Positions 53,851 through 63,394 of a stretch of 64,000 nucleotides of DNA are shown piece by piece. The stretch's first letter is position 1. Every line of letters starts with the position of its first letter. A program made the position numbers and the translations under genes. This DNA comes from Candidatus Bathyarchaeota archaeon. Lineage in GTDB: Archaea; Thermoproteota; CALKCG01; B24; DRYS01. The DNA is taken from NCBI GenBank assembly GCA_018396535.1, contig JAGTQC010000006.1, positions 1 through 64,000 of the forward strand, in the 5' to 3' direction. A model generated the notes under the pieces. The model saw only the letters and a program-made list of their open reading frames with translations, made no database searches and was not told the origin of the DNA.

Positions 53851-55599
53851 ATGGAGGAGTATCTATCGAGGATCCTATACATAGATCTATCCTCGAAGAG
53901 AAGCTGGGTTGAAGATAGGAGTGAGCTCTTCGAGGATAGGATAGGGGGGCTCGGTGTAGCTGTTAAACTCTATTCCGAGATATGTAAACTAAACTCGGAT
54001 CCCTTCGATCCTGAAAATCCACTAGTATTCACGGTAGGTCCGCTCAACGGTCTATATCCATGCATATCTAAGACTGTAGCCGTCTTTAAATCACCCGTAA
54101 CTGGTACTTATGGTGAGAGTCATGCTGGTGGGAGACTTTCTATGGCGATTAGGATGGCTGGATATGGAGCTATAGTGATACTAGGATACTCTGATAAACT
54201 TTTACTCATAGATATAGAAGATTCTAAGGTATGCTTTAGAGAGGCTAAATCCCTCCAGGGTCTTAGTAGCTTAGAAGTCGAGGAGAGGCTTAGAACCCAT
54301 ACTAGGGTTATGGAAAGCATAGTTAGTATAGGTTTAGCCGGGGAGAGGCTATGCTTCTACGCTTCGGCTAACGTCGATAGATACAACTATTTCGGTAGAC
54401 TAGGTCTCGGAGCCATACTAGGATCCAAGAATATAAAGGCTTTAAGGATAAGGGGTAGCGGCTCGATTAAACCTAAAGACGCTGAGAGTTATAAGAAGCT
54501 ATTCGAGAAGATATATAGAAGGATCGTAGAGACGGATGCTATGGCTAAATACCACTATACCGGGACACCAGCTAATATAATGGTTCTAAACGAGATAGGC
54601 GCCCTCCCGACTAGGAATTTTAGAGAATCTAGGTTTGAGCATGCAGAAGATATCTCAGGAGAGAGGGTGGGTGAGTTTCTACTCGAGAGGAAGGTTTCAT
54701 GCCCTCTATGCCCTATAGGATGTATGCATATAGCTAAGCTTAGACTAGAATTCGCTAAAGGATACGAGTATGAGCCCATAGATATATACTACAACTACGA
54801 GTCTATGTATGCTCTAGGTACAAACCTAGGCTTAAAGAAGCCTGAAGATATACTGAAGCTAATATACACTGCTAACTTCTATGGATTCGATACGATGCTT
54901 TTAGGGAATATACTTGCATGGATGACGGAGGCGTACGAATCTGGGTTGATAAGCGACAGTGATACGAATGGTTTAAAACTTAGCTGGGGGGATATAGATT
55001 CGTATATAGAGGCTGTTAGACGTATCGCATATGGTGAAGGCAGCCTATACGTATACGCTGCTCAAGGTCTAAAACAGCTAGTAGATATATATGGTGGGAG
55101 GGATTATGCTATGCAGATAGCTGGTAACGGTATACCAGGCTATCATACAGGATACGCTTCTATACTAGGCTTCCTAGTTGCTTCACGCCACTCCCACAAT
55201 AGTAACGCAGGATACGATATAGATCAGCAGGCTTTGAAGAGGAAGCTTAACGATGAAGAGCTTATCGATAGGATCATAGAAGAGGAGGATTGGCGTAATA
55301 TACTCGTAAGTCTAGTTGCATGTATGTTCGCTAGGAGGATATATAGCCCAGATGTAGTCGTAGATGCTCTTAGAACAGTAGGCTTCGAGTATAATCTAGA
55401 TGATCTTATGGATGTAGGTAGGGATGTATATATCGAGATATACCGTATTAAGTCTATCGAAGGATTTGATCCTAGGAAAATCTATATACCTAAAAGGCTA
55501 TTCGAAACACCATCAGCTTCTGGGATACTATCCGAGGAAAGGTTTAGAAAGCTCCTAGACATGTATATGGAGAGGAGGTTCAAATCTTCCAGTATTTAG
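53851..55599 (+). CDS. Aldehyde ferredoxin oxidoreductase family (tungsten enzyme)
   Basis: The 582-residue protein begins LSRILYIDLSSKRSWVEDRSE and has the AOR domains in order. These are the beta-barrel part IGGLGVAVKLYSEI, FTVGPLNGLYPC, GRLSMAIRMAGYGAIVILG, the Fe-S binding CPLCPIGCMHIAK (C-x2-C-x3-C) and the late ACMFARR Cys that could be the fourth ligand. Pterin-binding helices are also visible. It would oxidise aldehydes to acids with ferredoxin. The substrate is not known; AOR, FOR, GAPOR and WOR branches are possible. Its 3' end overlaps that of cdhE by 20 bp on the other strand. Confidence 0.92.
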   Translation: MEEYLSRILYIDLSSKRSWVEDRSELFEDRIGGLGVAVKLYSEICKLNSDPFDPENPLVFTVGPLNGLYPCISKTVAVFKSPVTGTYGESHAGGRLSMAIRMAGYGAIVILGYSDKLLLIDIEDSKVCFREAKSLQGLSSLEVEERLRTHTRVMESIVSIGLAGERLCFYASANVDRYNYFGRLGLGAILGSKNIKALRIRGSGSIKPKDAESYKKLFEKIYRRIVETDAMAKYHYTGTPANIMVLNEIGALPTRNFRESRFEHAEDISGERVGEFLLERKVSCPLCPIGCMHIAKLRLEFAKGYEYEPIDIYYNYESMYALGTNLGLKKPEDILKLIYTANFYGFDTMLLGNILAWMTEAYESGLISDSDTNGLKLSWGDIDSYIEAVRRIAYGEGSLYVYAAQGLKQLVDIYGGRDYAMQIAGNGIPGYHTGYASILGFLVASRHSHNSNAGYDIDQQALKRKLNDEELIDRIIEEEDWRNILVSLVACMFARRIYSPDVVVDALRTVGFEYNLDDLMDVGRDVYIEIYRIKSIEGFDPRKIYIPKRLFETPSASGILSEERFRKLLDMYMERRFKSSSI

Positions 55600-56989
55600 C
55601 TAGGAATGCTGGTATATCAGATGAATCCCTAGGCCCTACTAGCACCTCCCATCCTGTTAGATCTTCTAACTCCCCCTTAAGCCTAGCAGCTAAACCTGGT
55701 ATGATTATCTTACGATGTGAAACCTTCTCTGAAACCCTATATTCCTTCATAGCCGAAGCAATCTTCTCAGCTGTAAGCTTACGTCCAGCTACGGATGATT
55801 CTACAGATAGCCCCTCGGTATCTACGACGAGGAGGTAGCAGTTAAGCCTAGCAGATTCTATATCCGATGCTACTGTGAAGTATGTTAAAGCGAAATTCGT
55901 AGTTACTAGTAGAGGCGATTTATCATTTGGGGAACCAAACTCTCTAAGCCCAGGTTCTACACTTACAGGTTTAACAGGATCGGTATACAAGTTCTCTCTA
56001 AGTATTAGATTTGGAAGAAGCTGCCATACATCGACTCCATGAATTATAACGATATCCGCATACCTTGTTATCATCATAGCTGTCAATACAGCCTCCATCC
56101 ACTTAGCTTCTTCAGGCTTATCTTTAAACTCTTCATCAACCCATACAACGGCAGGTATAGCTAAGATCGGGTAGCCAGATAACCTATCACCCTGCCTACA
56201 TGCAAGCCATCTCAGGATGGTGAAGCTGTTCACGGTATAAGCTAAACCATCACCTATAAACGTACCTGGATCTAACACTATATCGTCTAAACCCTCGCTA
56301 TTGAGAGCTTTAACTAAACCTCTAAGCTTAGATAAATCCCCAGGAGCTGATGCAACTACAGGACATCTATACATCTTAGCTAATTCAGCTATATCACGCC
56401 AGTTACCCTCTGTAGCAGCGTAGATTAGAGGCCTCCTATCTCTTATCCTTAGTAGCGCGGCTTCTAAAACCTCTGGATCAAGGCTACAAAGCACTATAGG
56501 TAGATCTGTAAGCTTAGATATCTTAGAAGCTAGGTCCTGGAACCTAGATGGATCGCCAGATCTACATCTTAAAGCTAACGCGTTAAGCTTAAGCTCCCGC
56601 CCTATGTAAGTATACTTGAAATTTTCGATAAACCTCACCCTAGACTCTAGCTCTGCTTCACCGATATCATCCCAAACATCGATTGCTAGGATAGTCGGAT
56701 TCATATACCTAAGCTCATGCCTGTGTAGTACGAGTTTACCCCCGACTACAGCCTCCCTACCTGGAGGACCAAACCTCACTTCTATAACCGGAGGTCTTAG
56801 AATCTCCCTAAGCTGAGCTAAACTATCCCTATACTTCTCCTCCTCGAATAGAGGTCTACACTCTTCGAGCTTAGCCGTCCTCTCTACCAATTTAGCTGCG
56901 AAACCTAGACAGGTAGATATCCCGCATTTACCACAATTAAGTCTAGGTAGAAGTTTATATATATCCATAGGGCTTATCTTCTTAGCCAT
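55580..56989 (-). CDS. cdhE: CO dehydrogenase/acetyl-CoA synthase subunit gamma (corrinoid Fe-S protein, large)
   Basis: The 469-residue protein carries the N-terminal 4Fe-4S motif LNCGKCGISTCLGFAAKLVE. It continues with methyltransferase-barrel-like AILAIDVWDDI-type strands (TILAIDVWDDIGEAEL, GYPILAIPAVVWVDEE). The B12-binding C-terminal domain has LLVTTNFALTYFTVASDI, LLVVDTEGLSVESSVAG and IIIPGLAARLKGELEDLTGW. It binds the corrinoid that carries the methyl group to acetyl-CoA synthase. It ends the cdhA-B-C-D-E operon, adjoining cdhD without a gap. Confidence 0.95.
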   Translation of the reverse strand: MAKKISPMDIYKLLPRLNCGKCGISTCLGFAAKLVERTAKLEECRPLFEEEKYRDSLAQLREILRPPVIEVRFGPPGREAVVGGKLVLHRHELRYMNPTILAIDVWDDIGEAELESRVRFIENFKYTYIGRELKLNALALRCRSGDPSRFQDLASKISKLTDLPIVLCSLDPEVLEAALLRIRDRRPLIYAATEGNWRDIAELAKMYRCPVVASAPGDLSKLRGLVKALNSEGLDDIVLDPGTFIGDGLAYTVNSFTILRWLACRQGDRLSGYPILAIPAVVWVDEEFKDKPEEAKWMEAVLTAMMITRYADIVIIHGVDVWQLLPNLILRENLYTDPVKPVSVEPGLREFGSPNDKSPLLVTTNFALTYFTVASDIESARLNCYLLVVDTEGLSVESSVAGRKLTAEKIASAMKEYRVSEKVSHRKIIIPGLAARLKGELEDLTGWEVLVGPRDSSDIPAFLAKYWKI

Positions 56990-58186
56990 CTATATACCTC
57001 CCAGCCAGTCTGGTATTCCCCCAACCGGCTTATCCCATCTACCGTAGAGCCATGATATAACCTGTTTGACAGTCTTTATCGCTAATGGATGCATCATTAT
57101 GAATAGATCGCATCCAGCTAGGAGGAGTGTTAAAGCTGTAACAGTCTCCCATAGAGGACCTCTGACCTCCCTAGGTCCGAGTTCAGGTATCTTAAGCCAT
57201 GCTTCACGTGCACCCCAAGCATTACTCGTACCAGATAGGATGGGTAGAGCTAATTCACTATCACCCATAAGACCTGCTATACGTATACGCTCCATAACGG
57301 AGAATGCATACTCTATACCATAGCCTAATGGAGCTGATGTTGGATCGATAACTATACGTTCAGGTGGGAGTATCTGTAGTATAGCTCTATCTAGATCTCT
57401 CTGAAGGTTTAGATCTAGAGATGCCCATGCTACTACGTTGTGGCCGTAACGTTTAGCTGCCTCAGCTATAGGCTTAAACCTATCCTCAGGTGAGGGTATG
57501 GAGCTTAGGAGGAGCCTCTCACCTTCGAAGGTAGCTGCAATCTCTACTAGAAGCTCTACATCCTTAACAGGATCCCCTGACCCCCCGACCATGATAGGGG
57601 AATCGACGGCTTGAAGGATATTCTCAACAGTCTTCACAGCCTCTCTAATAGGTGTATCCTTTATCGATGGATCAGTACTAGTTAACTCTATGGTAACCAT
57701 ATCCGCGGCGAACTTATCTACATATAGCTTAGCCCATTCAGCAGGATCATCCATAGCGTCACCGAACGCATCTCTTAAAGGCTTAGGTAGGGGTAGCTTC
57801 CAATCGAATACATCCCCGGAAACCACGGGTGGATTAGGATTTACGGCTGAGAAACTATAGAAGGGCATGGTAACCTCTCCACCTATAACTATAACCCTAC
57901 TCCTAGATCCACCTTCAGATTTGGTAGCGCCTATCCTAACCTCAGATATACGATTTGTAAAAGCCACCTCCGGTTTAGGAAGCTCCTCTACAAGTTCTAC
58001 AACCCTAGCTTCCGGCTTAACCGCCTCCATTATAGGTCTAATTATCGGAGTAACACCCGTCACATCTAGTTGAAGCTCCGAAGCCTCTAGACTAAAATCT
58101 TCGAATTCTATCTCCTCAGATTCTGATAGAAGCTTTAAAAGCCATTCTAGAAAAGACTCTCCTATATCCCTCCTACGCATACTCAA
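56990..58186 (-). CDS. cdhD: CO dehydrogenase/acetyl-CoA synthase subunit delta (corrinoid Fe-S protein, small)
   Basis: The 398-residue TIM-barrel protein has VRIGATKSEGGSRSRVIVIG, PFYSFSAVNPNPPVVSGDVFD, ITIELTSTD-like VTIELTSTDPSIKDTPIRE, PIMVGGSGDPVKDVE and RIVIDPTSAPLGYGIEYAFSV. A long acidic N-terminal region of about 85 residues precedes the barrel. It pairs with CdhE to form the corrinoid protein. Its first 4 bp overlap the cdhC stop. Confidence 0.95.
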   Translation of the reverse strand: MSMRRRDIGESFLEWLLKLLSESEEIEFEDFSLEASELQLDVTGVTPIIRPIMEAVKPEARVVELVEELPKPEVAFTNRISEVRIGATKSEGGSRSRVIVIGGEVTMPFYSFSAVNPNPPVVSGDVFDWKLPLPKPLRDAFGDAMDDPAEWAKLYVDKFAADMVTIELTSTDPSIKDTPIREAVKTVENILQAVDSPIMVGGSGDPVKDVELLVEIAATFEGERLLLSSIPSPEDRFKPIAEAAKRYGHNVVAWASLDLNLQRDLDRAILQILPPERIVIDPTSAPLGYGIEYAFSVMERIRIAGLMGDSELALPILSGTSNAWGAREAWLKIPELGPREVRGPLWETVTALTLLLAGCDLFIMMHPLAIKTVKQVISWLYGRWDKPVGGIPDWLGGI

Positions 58187-59607
58187 CTCTGCTCACCAGT
58201 CTTAATCTTCCTAACGATAACCTTCCTAGCATATATCCTAGCATCCTTGAATGTTATCCTTAAGGATACCCCTGGTCTAGTCGTAGGTATCACAGCTTCA
58301 ACTGTAGGTGCTGAAACTACCGGTACCTCAGGTTTAGCCTCGGCAATCTTAGCCTCCTCAGCTTTAGCTTCGACTACAGGCACTGGTTTAGTCCAGCGTT
58401 TAACTACTGGATGACCCTTATCCTCTAGCCACTTCTTAAGTTCATCTACATTAGAAACATCCTTCTCCGTAGCTATCTTATCCAGTAGTTCATCTGGTAC
58501 GAAGCCCTTTACCCTCTCCTTAATAGCTGATGGAATCCATACAACCCTCTCCCATCCGCCATCAGCCTGAAGGAATTTAGGAGATCTAAGATACTCTATG
58601 GAAACACCATGGAACCCATCAACTTGTCTACCACCAGCTGTAGCATCTGCTAAAGCTGCGAATGTAAGACCATTCACCGTCGGACCTTTAAAGTCTCTAT
58701 GAACAATACCTATACCATCGACTTCCGGTATATAGAATGCTACACCCTCAAAGCATCCACAGCTAGTATGAGGGTAGCCGAACATAGTGTAGAGCTGTAC
58801 ACGTTCTATAGCTCCTAATGAGCGGGCTTTCGTAGCCTCGTTCACACCTATATACTCACCCCTCACTGGATCTAGTAGCTCACCCTTAGGTATGGGGAAT
58901 ATAGGGCCTTTAGGATCTATACGCGCAGCAGCTCCACAGTCAAACCAGCTCATAGCTCCACAGTTAGAGTATCTTTGAGGAGTTATCACGCATACATGTG
59001 TAGGTGCGAAGCTTTGACATAGGACGCATCCGTAGAATGTATCAACTTCCTCATCCCTCAGCCCCCTAGCCCTAGCATCCCTCTTCTCATATACTCTTAT
59101 AGCTTCCTCCCATATCTCAGCAACTTTATCGGGATCCGTTATGAAGGTAACCTGCATCTTCTCTATTATCGGAAACTCTGATTTAAATAGACGTATAAGT
59201 ACGAGGCCTAGATACTTGAAGCTATTAAGCCCCTTATTGTAGCTAGCTTTACTAAGCCTACACCATATATCATACCTCTGATTTAAATGCATAAACCCCT
59301 GTATATAGTTTAGATACTCATGTATACGTCTCTCGAAGACACCTTCCAGATCCTCTGAAAGCTGACTTCCAGCAACTTCTACATATATACCAAGCCTATA
59401 GCTACCCCCCTCCTTAAGCTGATGTATATCCGGGCCTATAACGGAGATCCTTCCATCCTCGATCTCCTCTAACGATTTAACTCTAAGAAGCTCAAACTTT
59501 TTATCAACCCTAGGTCCTCCAAACTCTACGTACATATCTTCTCTACGAATACGCTCCCCCTCATAGGCTATACCTACATCTACAGGTATATCCTGAAACA
59601 TAGACAT
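58183..59607 (-). CDS. cdhC: CO dehydrogenase/acetyl-CoA synthase subunit beta (acetyl-CoA synthase)
   Basis: The 474-residue subunit holds the A-cluster. Conserved cysteines occur in YGCVLCQSFAPTHVCVITP, SNCGAMSWFDCGAA and YPHTSCGCFEGVAFYIPE. The C-terminal catalytic part is typical (GVSIEYLRSPKFLQADGGWE). After residue 400 there is a Pro/Ala/Glu-rich linker (VVEAKAEEAKIAEAKPE) leading to a basic end. It makes acetyl-CoA from CO, methyl-corrinoid and CoA. It is the third gene of the operon, 3 bp after cdhB. Confidence 0.96.
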   Translation of the reverse strand: MSMFQDIPVDVGIAYEGERIRREDMYVEFGGPRVDKKFELLRVKSLEEIEDGRISVIGPDIHQLKEGGSYRLGIYVEVAGSQLSEDLEGVFERRIHEYLNYIQGFMHLNQRYDIWCRLSKASYNKGLNSFKYLGLVLIRLFKSEFPIIEKMQVTFITDPDKVAEIWEEAIRVYEKRDARARGLRDEEVDTFYGCVLCQSFAPTHVCVITPQRYSNCGAMSWFDCGAAARIDPKGPIFPIPKGELLDPVRGEYIGVNEATKARSLGAIERVQLYTMFGYPHTSCGCFEGVAFYIPEVDGIGIVHRDFKGPTVNGLTFAALADATAGGRQVDGFHGVSIEYLRSPKFLQADGGWERVVWIPSAIKERVKGFVPDELLDKIATEKDVSNVDELKKWLEDKGHPVVKRWTKPVPVVEAKAEEAKIAEAKPEVPVVSAPTVEAVIPTTRPGVSLRITFKDARIYARKVIVRKIKTGEQS

Positions 59608-59610
59608 AGA

Positions 59611-60159
59611 CTACATCACCCCAAAACTATCTGCAACCTTCTTAATAAAGGAATACCATTCACTACCTTTGACATTGGGTAGAGACCAGTATGCATGAGG
59701 ATGATAGTATGGATCTAAACTAATAGTGGAGATCTTCGGAGCAAAGTGCTTAAGGCCTGATAGTACGAGCCATAGAGTTATGTATGGGAATCCTATGAAG
59801 CCGACTAGATCATATCCTCCAACTCCATCAAAGCCAGTCCAGCTAGAATCCCTCAACCTATCACCAAGTTCATACACAGATATAGAGGCTACGGTAGGTA
59901 TACCAACTTCCTCAAGTCTGTAAGCCGTATTTCTAGAAGCTACTATAGTGAATAACTTTGTGGAATGGAGGAGACGAATAAGCTCTACAGTATCGACTCC
60001 TTCAATCCTATCTAGAGCTTTAGATCCTGCGACTAGGAGTCTACGATTAGCCCTCCTCAATATAGCTACCAGGGATTCAGGTCTAGGTATGATAGCGGCT
60101 TTCCTAGGTCCAGGTATCTCGGCTGTAGCCCAAGGCTCGGGGAATCTATACGTAGACAC
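59611..60159 (-). CDS. cdhB: CO dehydrogenase/acetyl-CoA synthase subunit epsilon
   Basis: This protein of about 182 residues has the epsilon-subunit Rossmann-like fold: RPESLVAILRRANRRLLVAGSKAL, KLFTIVASRNTA and YDLVGFIGFPYITLWLVLSGLK then FAPKISTISLDPYYHPHAYWSL. I chose GTG at 60157-60159. It has a good GAGGTGA upstream and lies 7 bp after cdhA's stop, while the longer frame (to 60222) would overlap cdhA by 56 bp. The epsilon subunit forms the CODH component with CdhA. Confidence 0.92.
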   Translation of the reverse strand: MSTYRFPEPWATAEIPGPRKAAIIPRPESLVAILRRANRRLLVAGSKALDRIEGVDTVELIRLLHSTKLFTIVASRNTAYRLEEVGIPTVASISVYELGDRLRDSSWTGFDGVGGYDLVGFIGFPYITLWLVLSGLKHFAPKISTISLDPYYHPHAYWSLPNVKGSEWYSFIKKVADSFGVM

Positions 60160-60166
60160 CGTAGCG

Positions 60167-62503
60167 TCACCTCTTCCTGACAAGCCTAGGTAGAAGTGTT
60201 GGATCTGGTATAGGCTTCTCACTCCACCCCTTACTCTTGAGAAACTCTAAAACCTCGGATTTCAGGGTTAAGGGTATATCAGCCTCCTTCCTCACATATA
60301 GGTGTAGATCATCTGGTAGACAGCCGAGATACTTCTTACTCAGATCTATATAGTGTGAAAGCTTTATAGCTCTCCCTTTACTCGTATCATTAGGTCTCAT
60401 ACATAGCTTAGCTATCATAACTATAGCCTCTTCCTTACTCTCAGCAGCTACGAATAAATGCTCCGGAGCTGGACCAGAATAGACTCTATCACCAGTCCTC
60501 GCATCGTATACATACCATGAATTCTCATCATCCCTACGACCTAGTAGGAGTCTCCTATACTTAGCCCCATGAGGGCCTACGATAACTGGTACACCTAGAC
60601 GCCAGAATCCTGCAGCTATAGCTGCAGCCTTCTGACTCATAGCGCCCCAGGCTATACCTACAGCTCCAACCCTATTCAATATATAGTCGGCTATTTCCTC
60701 ATAGTTAGCTCTAAGATTCCTCTTAGCGAATATAGCTGCAATCTTTATAGCTGCACCAGCTATATGGCTATTCGATATGCATGAACCTACATTCACTAAT
60801 CCACCTGCATCGAATGTTCCAGTATACTTCTCATATAGAGATCTACCCTCATCATCCTTAGCCATAGCTAACGTCATAGCAGCGCATCCAGAAGCGACCA
60901 CTATATAGTTTCTCTTCAAGAATTCCTCAGCTATCTCCACTATCTCTCGCCCACCATTATAGTAGTTAGAGCATCCTACAAAGGCTATAACACCAGGTAT
61001 TTCACCGAAAACTATAGGTCTACCGACATTCCTTATCTCTACATCCTGTATAGGACCTCTACCAACCCTAATTTTAAACCTCTCATTTCTCCATATCTTT
61101 CTAGCACCTTGAATTATAACGCTATGTACAGGTATTCTCTGAGGGCAAGTCTCCTCGCATTTACCACACCCTATACAAATTTCGTATAGATATGCGAGGG
61201 CATTGAAATCTCCTTTAGAAGCTGCATTAATAGCTTCAGCGATGGGTAGATTATTAGGGCATGCTCTCTCACAGAATCTGCAACCTCTACACTTAGAAGC
61301 TAGAGTTTTCAAATCCTCATCTGATGGCAGGGATCTAATCTTCTGTCTATACGGGAATATCTTCAAAGCAGTCTTAACAGCTAGCTCACCCACTCTATCA
61401 GGATCTAGGAATAGTATACCCGGCATAGACCCGCTTACAAGCTTCTCTACTATAGAATCTATAGGTTCACTAGTAGCATCTGGTAGACCCATACACTTCT
61501 CTATAGAAGTAGCGATAACAGGAGCCTTTACTCTAGCAGCTTCTAGTAGTATATCTGCTCTTATACACTGCTCATCGACTACTACTACATCTGGTAGACC
61601 ACTTCTAACGAATCTAAGCTGCCACGATAAGGGTCCTACTATCTTAGCCATAGGATTATATCTGGATACATCATGTGCTGTACAACATATACCCGCAACC
61701 TCTACGGCTCCATACATCCTATTCCTAACTAGATAGTCTACTATAGATGCAGCCGATGGAACGTTATGACCTACGACGAGTATAACAGGTTTACTCTGAT
61801 CTATAGCAGCTAGACCTATCTCTACAAGAGGGGCTTCAGGATCACCCTTCGGGTATCCTAAAGCTACTATCTGAGCTAGATCTGCTATCTCTAAAGCTAC
61901 ATGATCCAGCATACCAGCATGGAATACTTTAGATTCAAAATCGATCCAGCTATCTTCTTGACCAGTATGCGTAGCAGCTAGTAGAGAGATTATCTGTTCC
62001 TCTACATAGCTTAAAGCATCCTCAAGATCACCTAAGATCCTAGGTTTTATACCGCATACAAGCCTGATTATAGGCGCCTCCACATATATGTTACCGCCTA
62101 GATCTATAGGATGATCCCTACCATACTTTGATACAAGGTATTCGAGTAGGTGTCTAGCGTGAGCTGCATGAGTCGCTGCGCCTATACAAGCTGCTAGTAG
62201 GACTATACGGGATTGCTGTGCAGGCATATCTATACCGCATGCTCCCCTCTTACCTGATGTTAGATCACATTTACCCATCGTGCATAGGCAGCATAGATCG
62301 CAGAATGGCATATAGAATGGCTTATACCTCTCTAATAGTATATGATCCCACCGTCTTAGATCGGTTATCGATGGGAAGGGTGTAGGTCCAAGAGGCTCCT
62401 CCCACTCCTCTAGTATCCTTCCGAAAGATATTTCAAGCCCTTCAGCTTGAAATATATCTGATACCAGCTTCTTAATTCTAAGATTAAAATCCCTTCTAGA
62501 CAT
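60167..62503 (-). CDS. cdhA: CO dehydrogenase/acetyl-CoA synthase subunit alpha
   Basis: The 778-residue protein is the CO dehydrogenase catalytic chain. Its N-terminus has the Fe-S cysteines CDLCCLCTMGKCDLTSGKRGACG. The middle contains GNIYVEAPIIRLVCGIKP and TAHDVSRYNPMAKIVG. Two ferredoxin-type clusters follow (CRGCRFCERACPNNLPIAEA and CIGCGKCEETCPQRIPV), then FVGCSNYYNGGREIVEIAEE, VASGCAAMTLA and VNVGSCISNSHIAGAA, which ligate the C-cluster. It oxidises CO or reduces CO2 with ferredoxin. It is the first gene of cdhABCDE, divergent from cooC. Confidence 0.96.
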   Translation of the reverse strand: MSRRDFNLRIKKLVSDIFQAEGLEISFGRILEEWEEPLGPTPFPSITDLRRWDHILLERYKPFYMPFCDLCCLCTMGKCDLTSGKRGACGIDMPAQQSRIVLLAACIGAATHAAHARHLLEYLVSKYGRDHPIDLGGNIYVEAPIIRLVCGIKPRILGDLEDALSYVEEQIISLLAATHTGQEDSWIDFESKVFHAGMLDHVALEIADLAQIVALGYPKGDPEAPLVEIGLAAIDQSKPVILVVGHNVPSAASIVDYLVRNRMYGAVEVAGICCTAHDVSRYNPMAKIVGPLSWQLRFVRSGLPDVVVVDEQCIRADILLEAARVKAPVIATSIEKCMGLPDATSEPIDSIVEKLVSGSMPGILFLDPDRVGELAVKTALKIFPYRQKIRSLPSDEDLKTLASKCRGCRFCERACPNNLPIAEAINAASKGDFNALAYLYEICIGCGKCEETCPQRIPVHSVIIQGARKIWRNERFKIRVGRGPIQDVEIRNVGRPIVFGEIPGVIAFVGCSNYYNGGREIVEIAEEFLKRNYIVVASGCAAMTLAMAKDDEGRSLYEKYTGTFDAGGLVNVGSCISNSHIAGAAIKIAAIFAKRNLRANYEEIADYILNRVGAVGIAWGAMSQKAAAIAAGFWRLGVPVIVGPHGAKYRRLLLGRRDDENSWYVYDARTGDRVYSGPAPEHLFVAAESKEEAIVMIAKLCMRPNDTSKGRAIKLSHYIDLSKKYLGCLPDDLHLYVRKEADIPLTLKSEVLEFLKSKGWSEKPIPDPTLLPRLVRKR

Positions 62504-62554
62504 AACTTTTTCATCTAGATGATATTCTATACAGATTGTTATGAGTTAAGAGTT

Positions 62555-62566
62555 CATTACGTAATG
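62555..62566. promoter_or_regulatory. Palindrome in the cdhA/cooC divergent promoter region
   Basis: CATTACGTAATG is a perfect 12-bp inverted repeat near the middle of the 117-bp gap between the cdhA start (62503) and the cooC start (62621). A central position between two divergent starts suits an operator for a shared regulator. A TAGTATAG sequence at about 62571 could be the cooC TATA element. Chance palindromes of this length are possible. Confidence 0.4.
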
Positions 62567-62620
62567 TTAATAGTATAGCTTCTACAGAATATCGTATGAG
62601 CATATTCGGAGGATACGAGC

Positions 62621-63394
62621 TTGAAGCGTAAAGGATTCGTCATATCTGTATCAGGTAAGGGTGGCGTAGGTAAAACACTCCTATCAGCCCTACTCCTTAG
62701 AACATATCTAGATGAAACAGATAAGACTATACTCATGGTTGACGGTGATCCAGCTACTAATCTACCTGAAGTATTAGGAGTAGAGATTAAGGGTACTGTA
62801 GCATATATAGCTGCTAAACTCAAAGATGATATACAGATGGGTAGGATAAGCTACGATGCTAGTAAGAGAGAGATGCTGGAGGGATGGATATATGAGATAC
62901 TAGTGGAGAATCCTAGATTCGATCTGCTAGCTATGGGTAGAGGTGAAGGTGAGGGCTGCTACTGTAGCGTTAACTATATGCTTACACTAATACTAACTAA
63001 CCTCATAGCTAACTACGATGTAACGATAATGGATATGGAGGCAGGGTTGGAGCATATAAGTAGGAGAGTTGATAGCGATGTGGATTTGATGCTCATAGTT
63101 ACTGATAGATCACGTATGGGTTTGAAGACGGCTGCTAGGATAAAGGAAGTAGCTGAGGAGGTTCACGTAGATATTAAACGTATGGTACTCATAGGTAACC
63201 TACTAGAGGAGGAGGATGAACATATAATTAGAGATTACGCGAATAGCATAGGCTTAGAGTATGGCGGATACATACCGTACGATGAGAATGTATCCCTATA
63301 TAATATGAAGGGTATACCTATACTTAAGCTACCAAACAATAGCCCCTCTCTCCTAGCTGTTAAATCTATAGCTAGAAGGTTATCCATACTTTAG
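62621..63394 (+). CDS. cooC: CooC-type ATPase, CO dehydrogenase maturation factor
   Basis: The 257-residue MinD-like P-loop protein starts at TTG 62621, 8 nt after GGAGG (62608-62612). The deviant Walker A is SGKGGVGKTLLSALLL. LMVDGDPATNLPEVLGVEIK follows, then a C-x-C motif in EGEGCYCSVNYML, the nickel-binding pair of CooC. MDMEAGLEHISRR, IVTDRSRMGLKTAARIKEV and LIGNLLEEED complete the fold. It loads nickel into CODH. It is divergent from cdhA and its 3' end overlaps the CdhE-like gene's stop by 15 bp. Confidence 0.93.
   Translation: MKRKGFVISVSGKGGVGKTLLSALLLRTYLDETDKTILMVDGDPATNLPEVLGVEIKGTVAYIAAKLKDDIQMGRISYDASKREMLEGWIYEILVENPRFDLLAMGRGEGEGCYCSVNYMLTLILTNLIANYDVTIMDMEAGLEHISRRVDSDVDLMLIVTDRSRMGLKTAARIKEVAEEVHVDIKRMVLIGNLLEEEDEHIIRDYANSIGLEYGGYIPYDENVSLYNMKGIPILKLPNNSPSLLAVKSIARRLSIL

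Noticed and set aside
61203-61736. 177-codon plus-strand frame inside cdhA
   Set aside because: It lies antisense to the well-conserved cdhA coding sequence and shows no recognisable domain.
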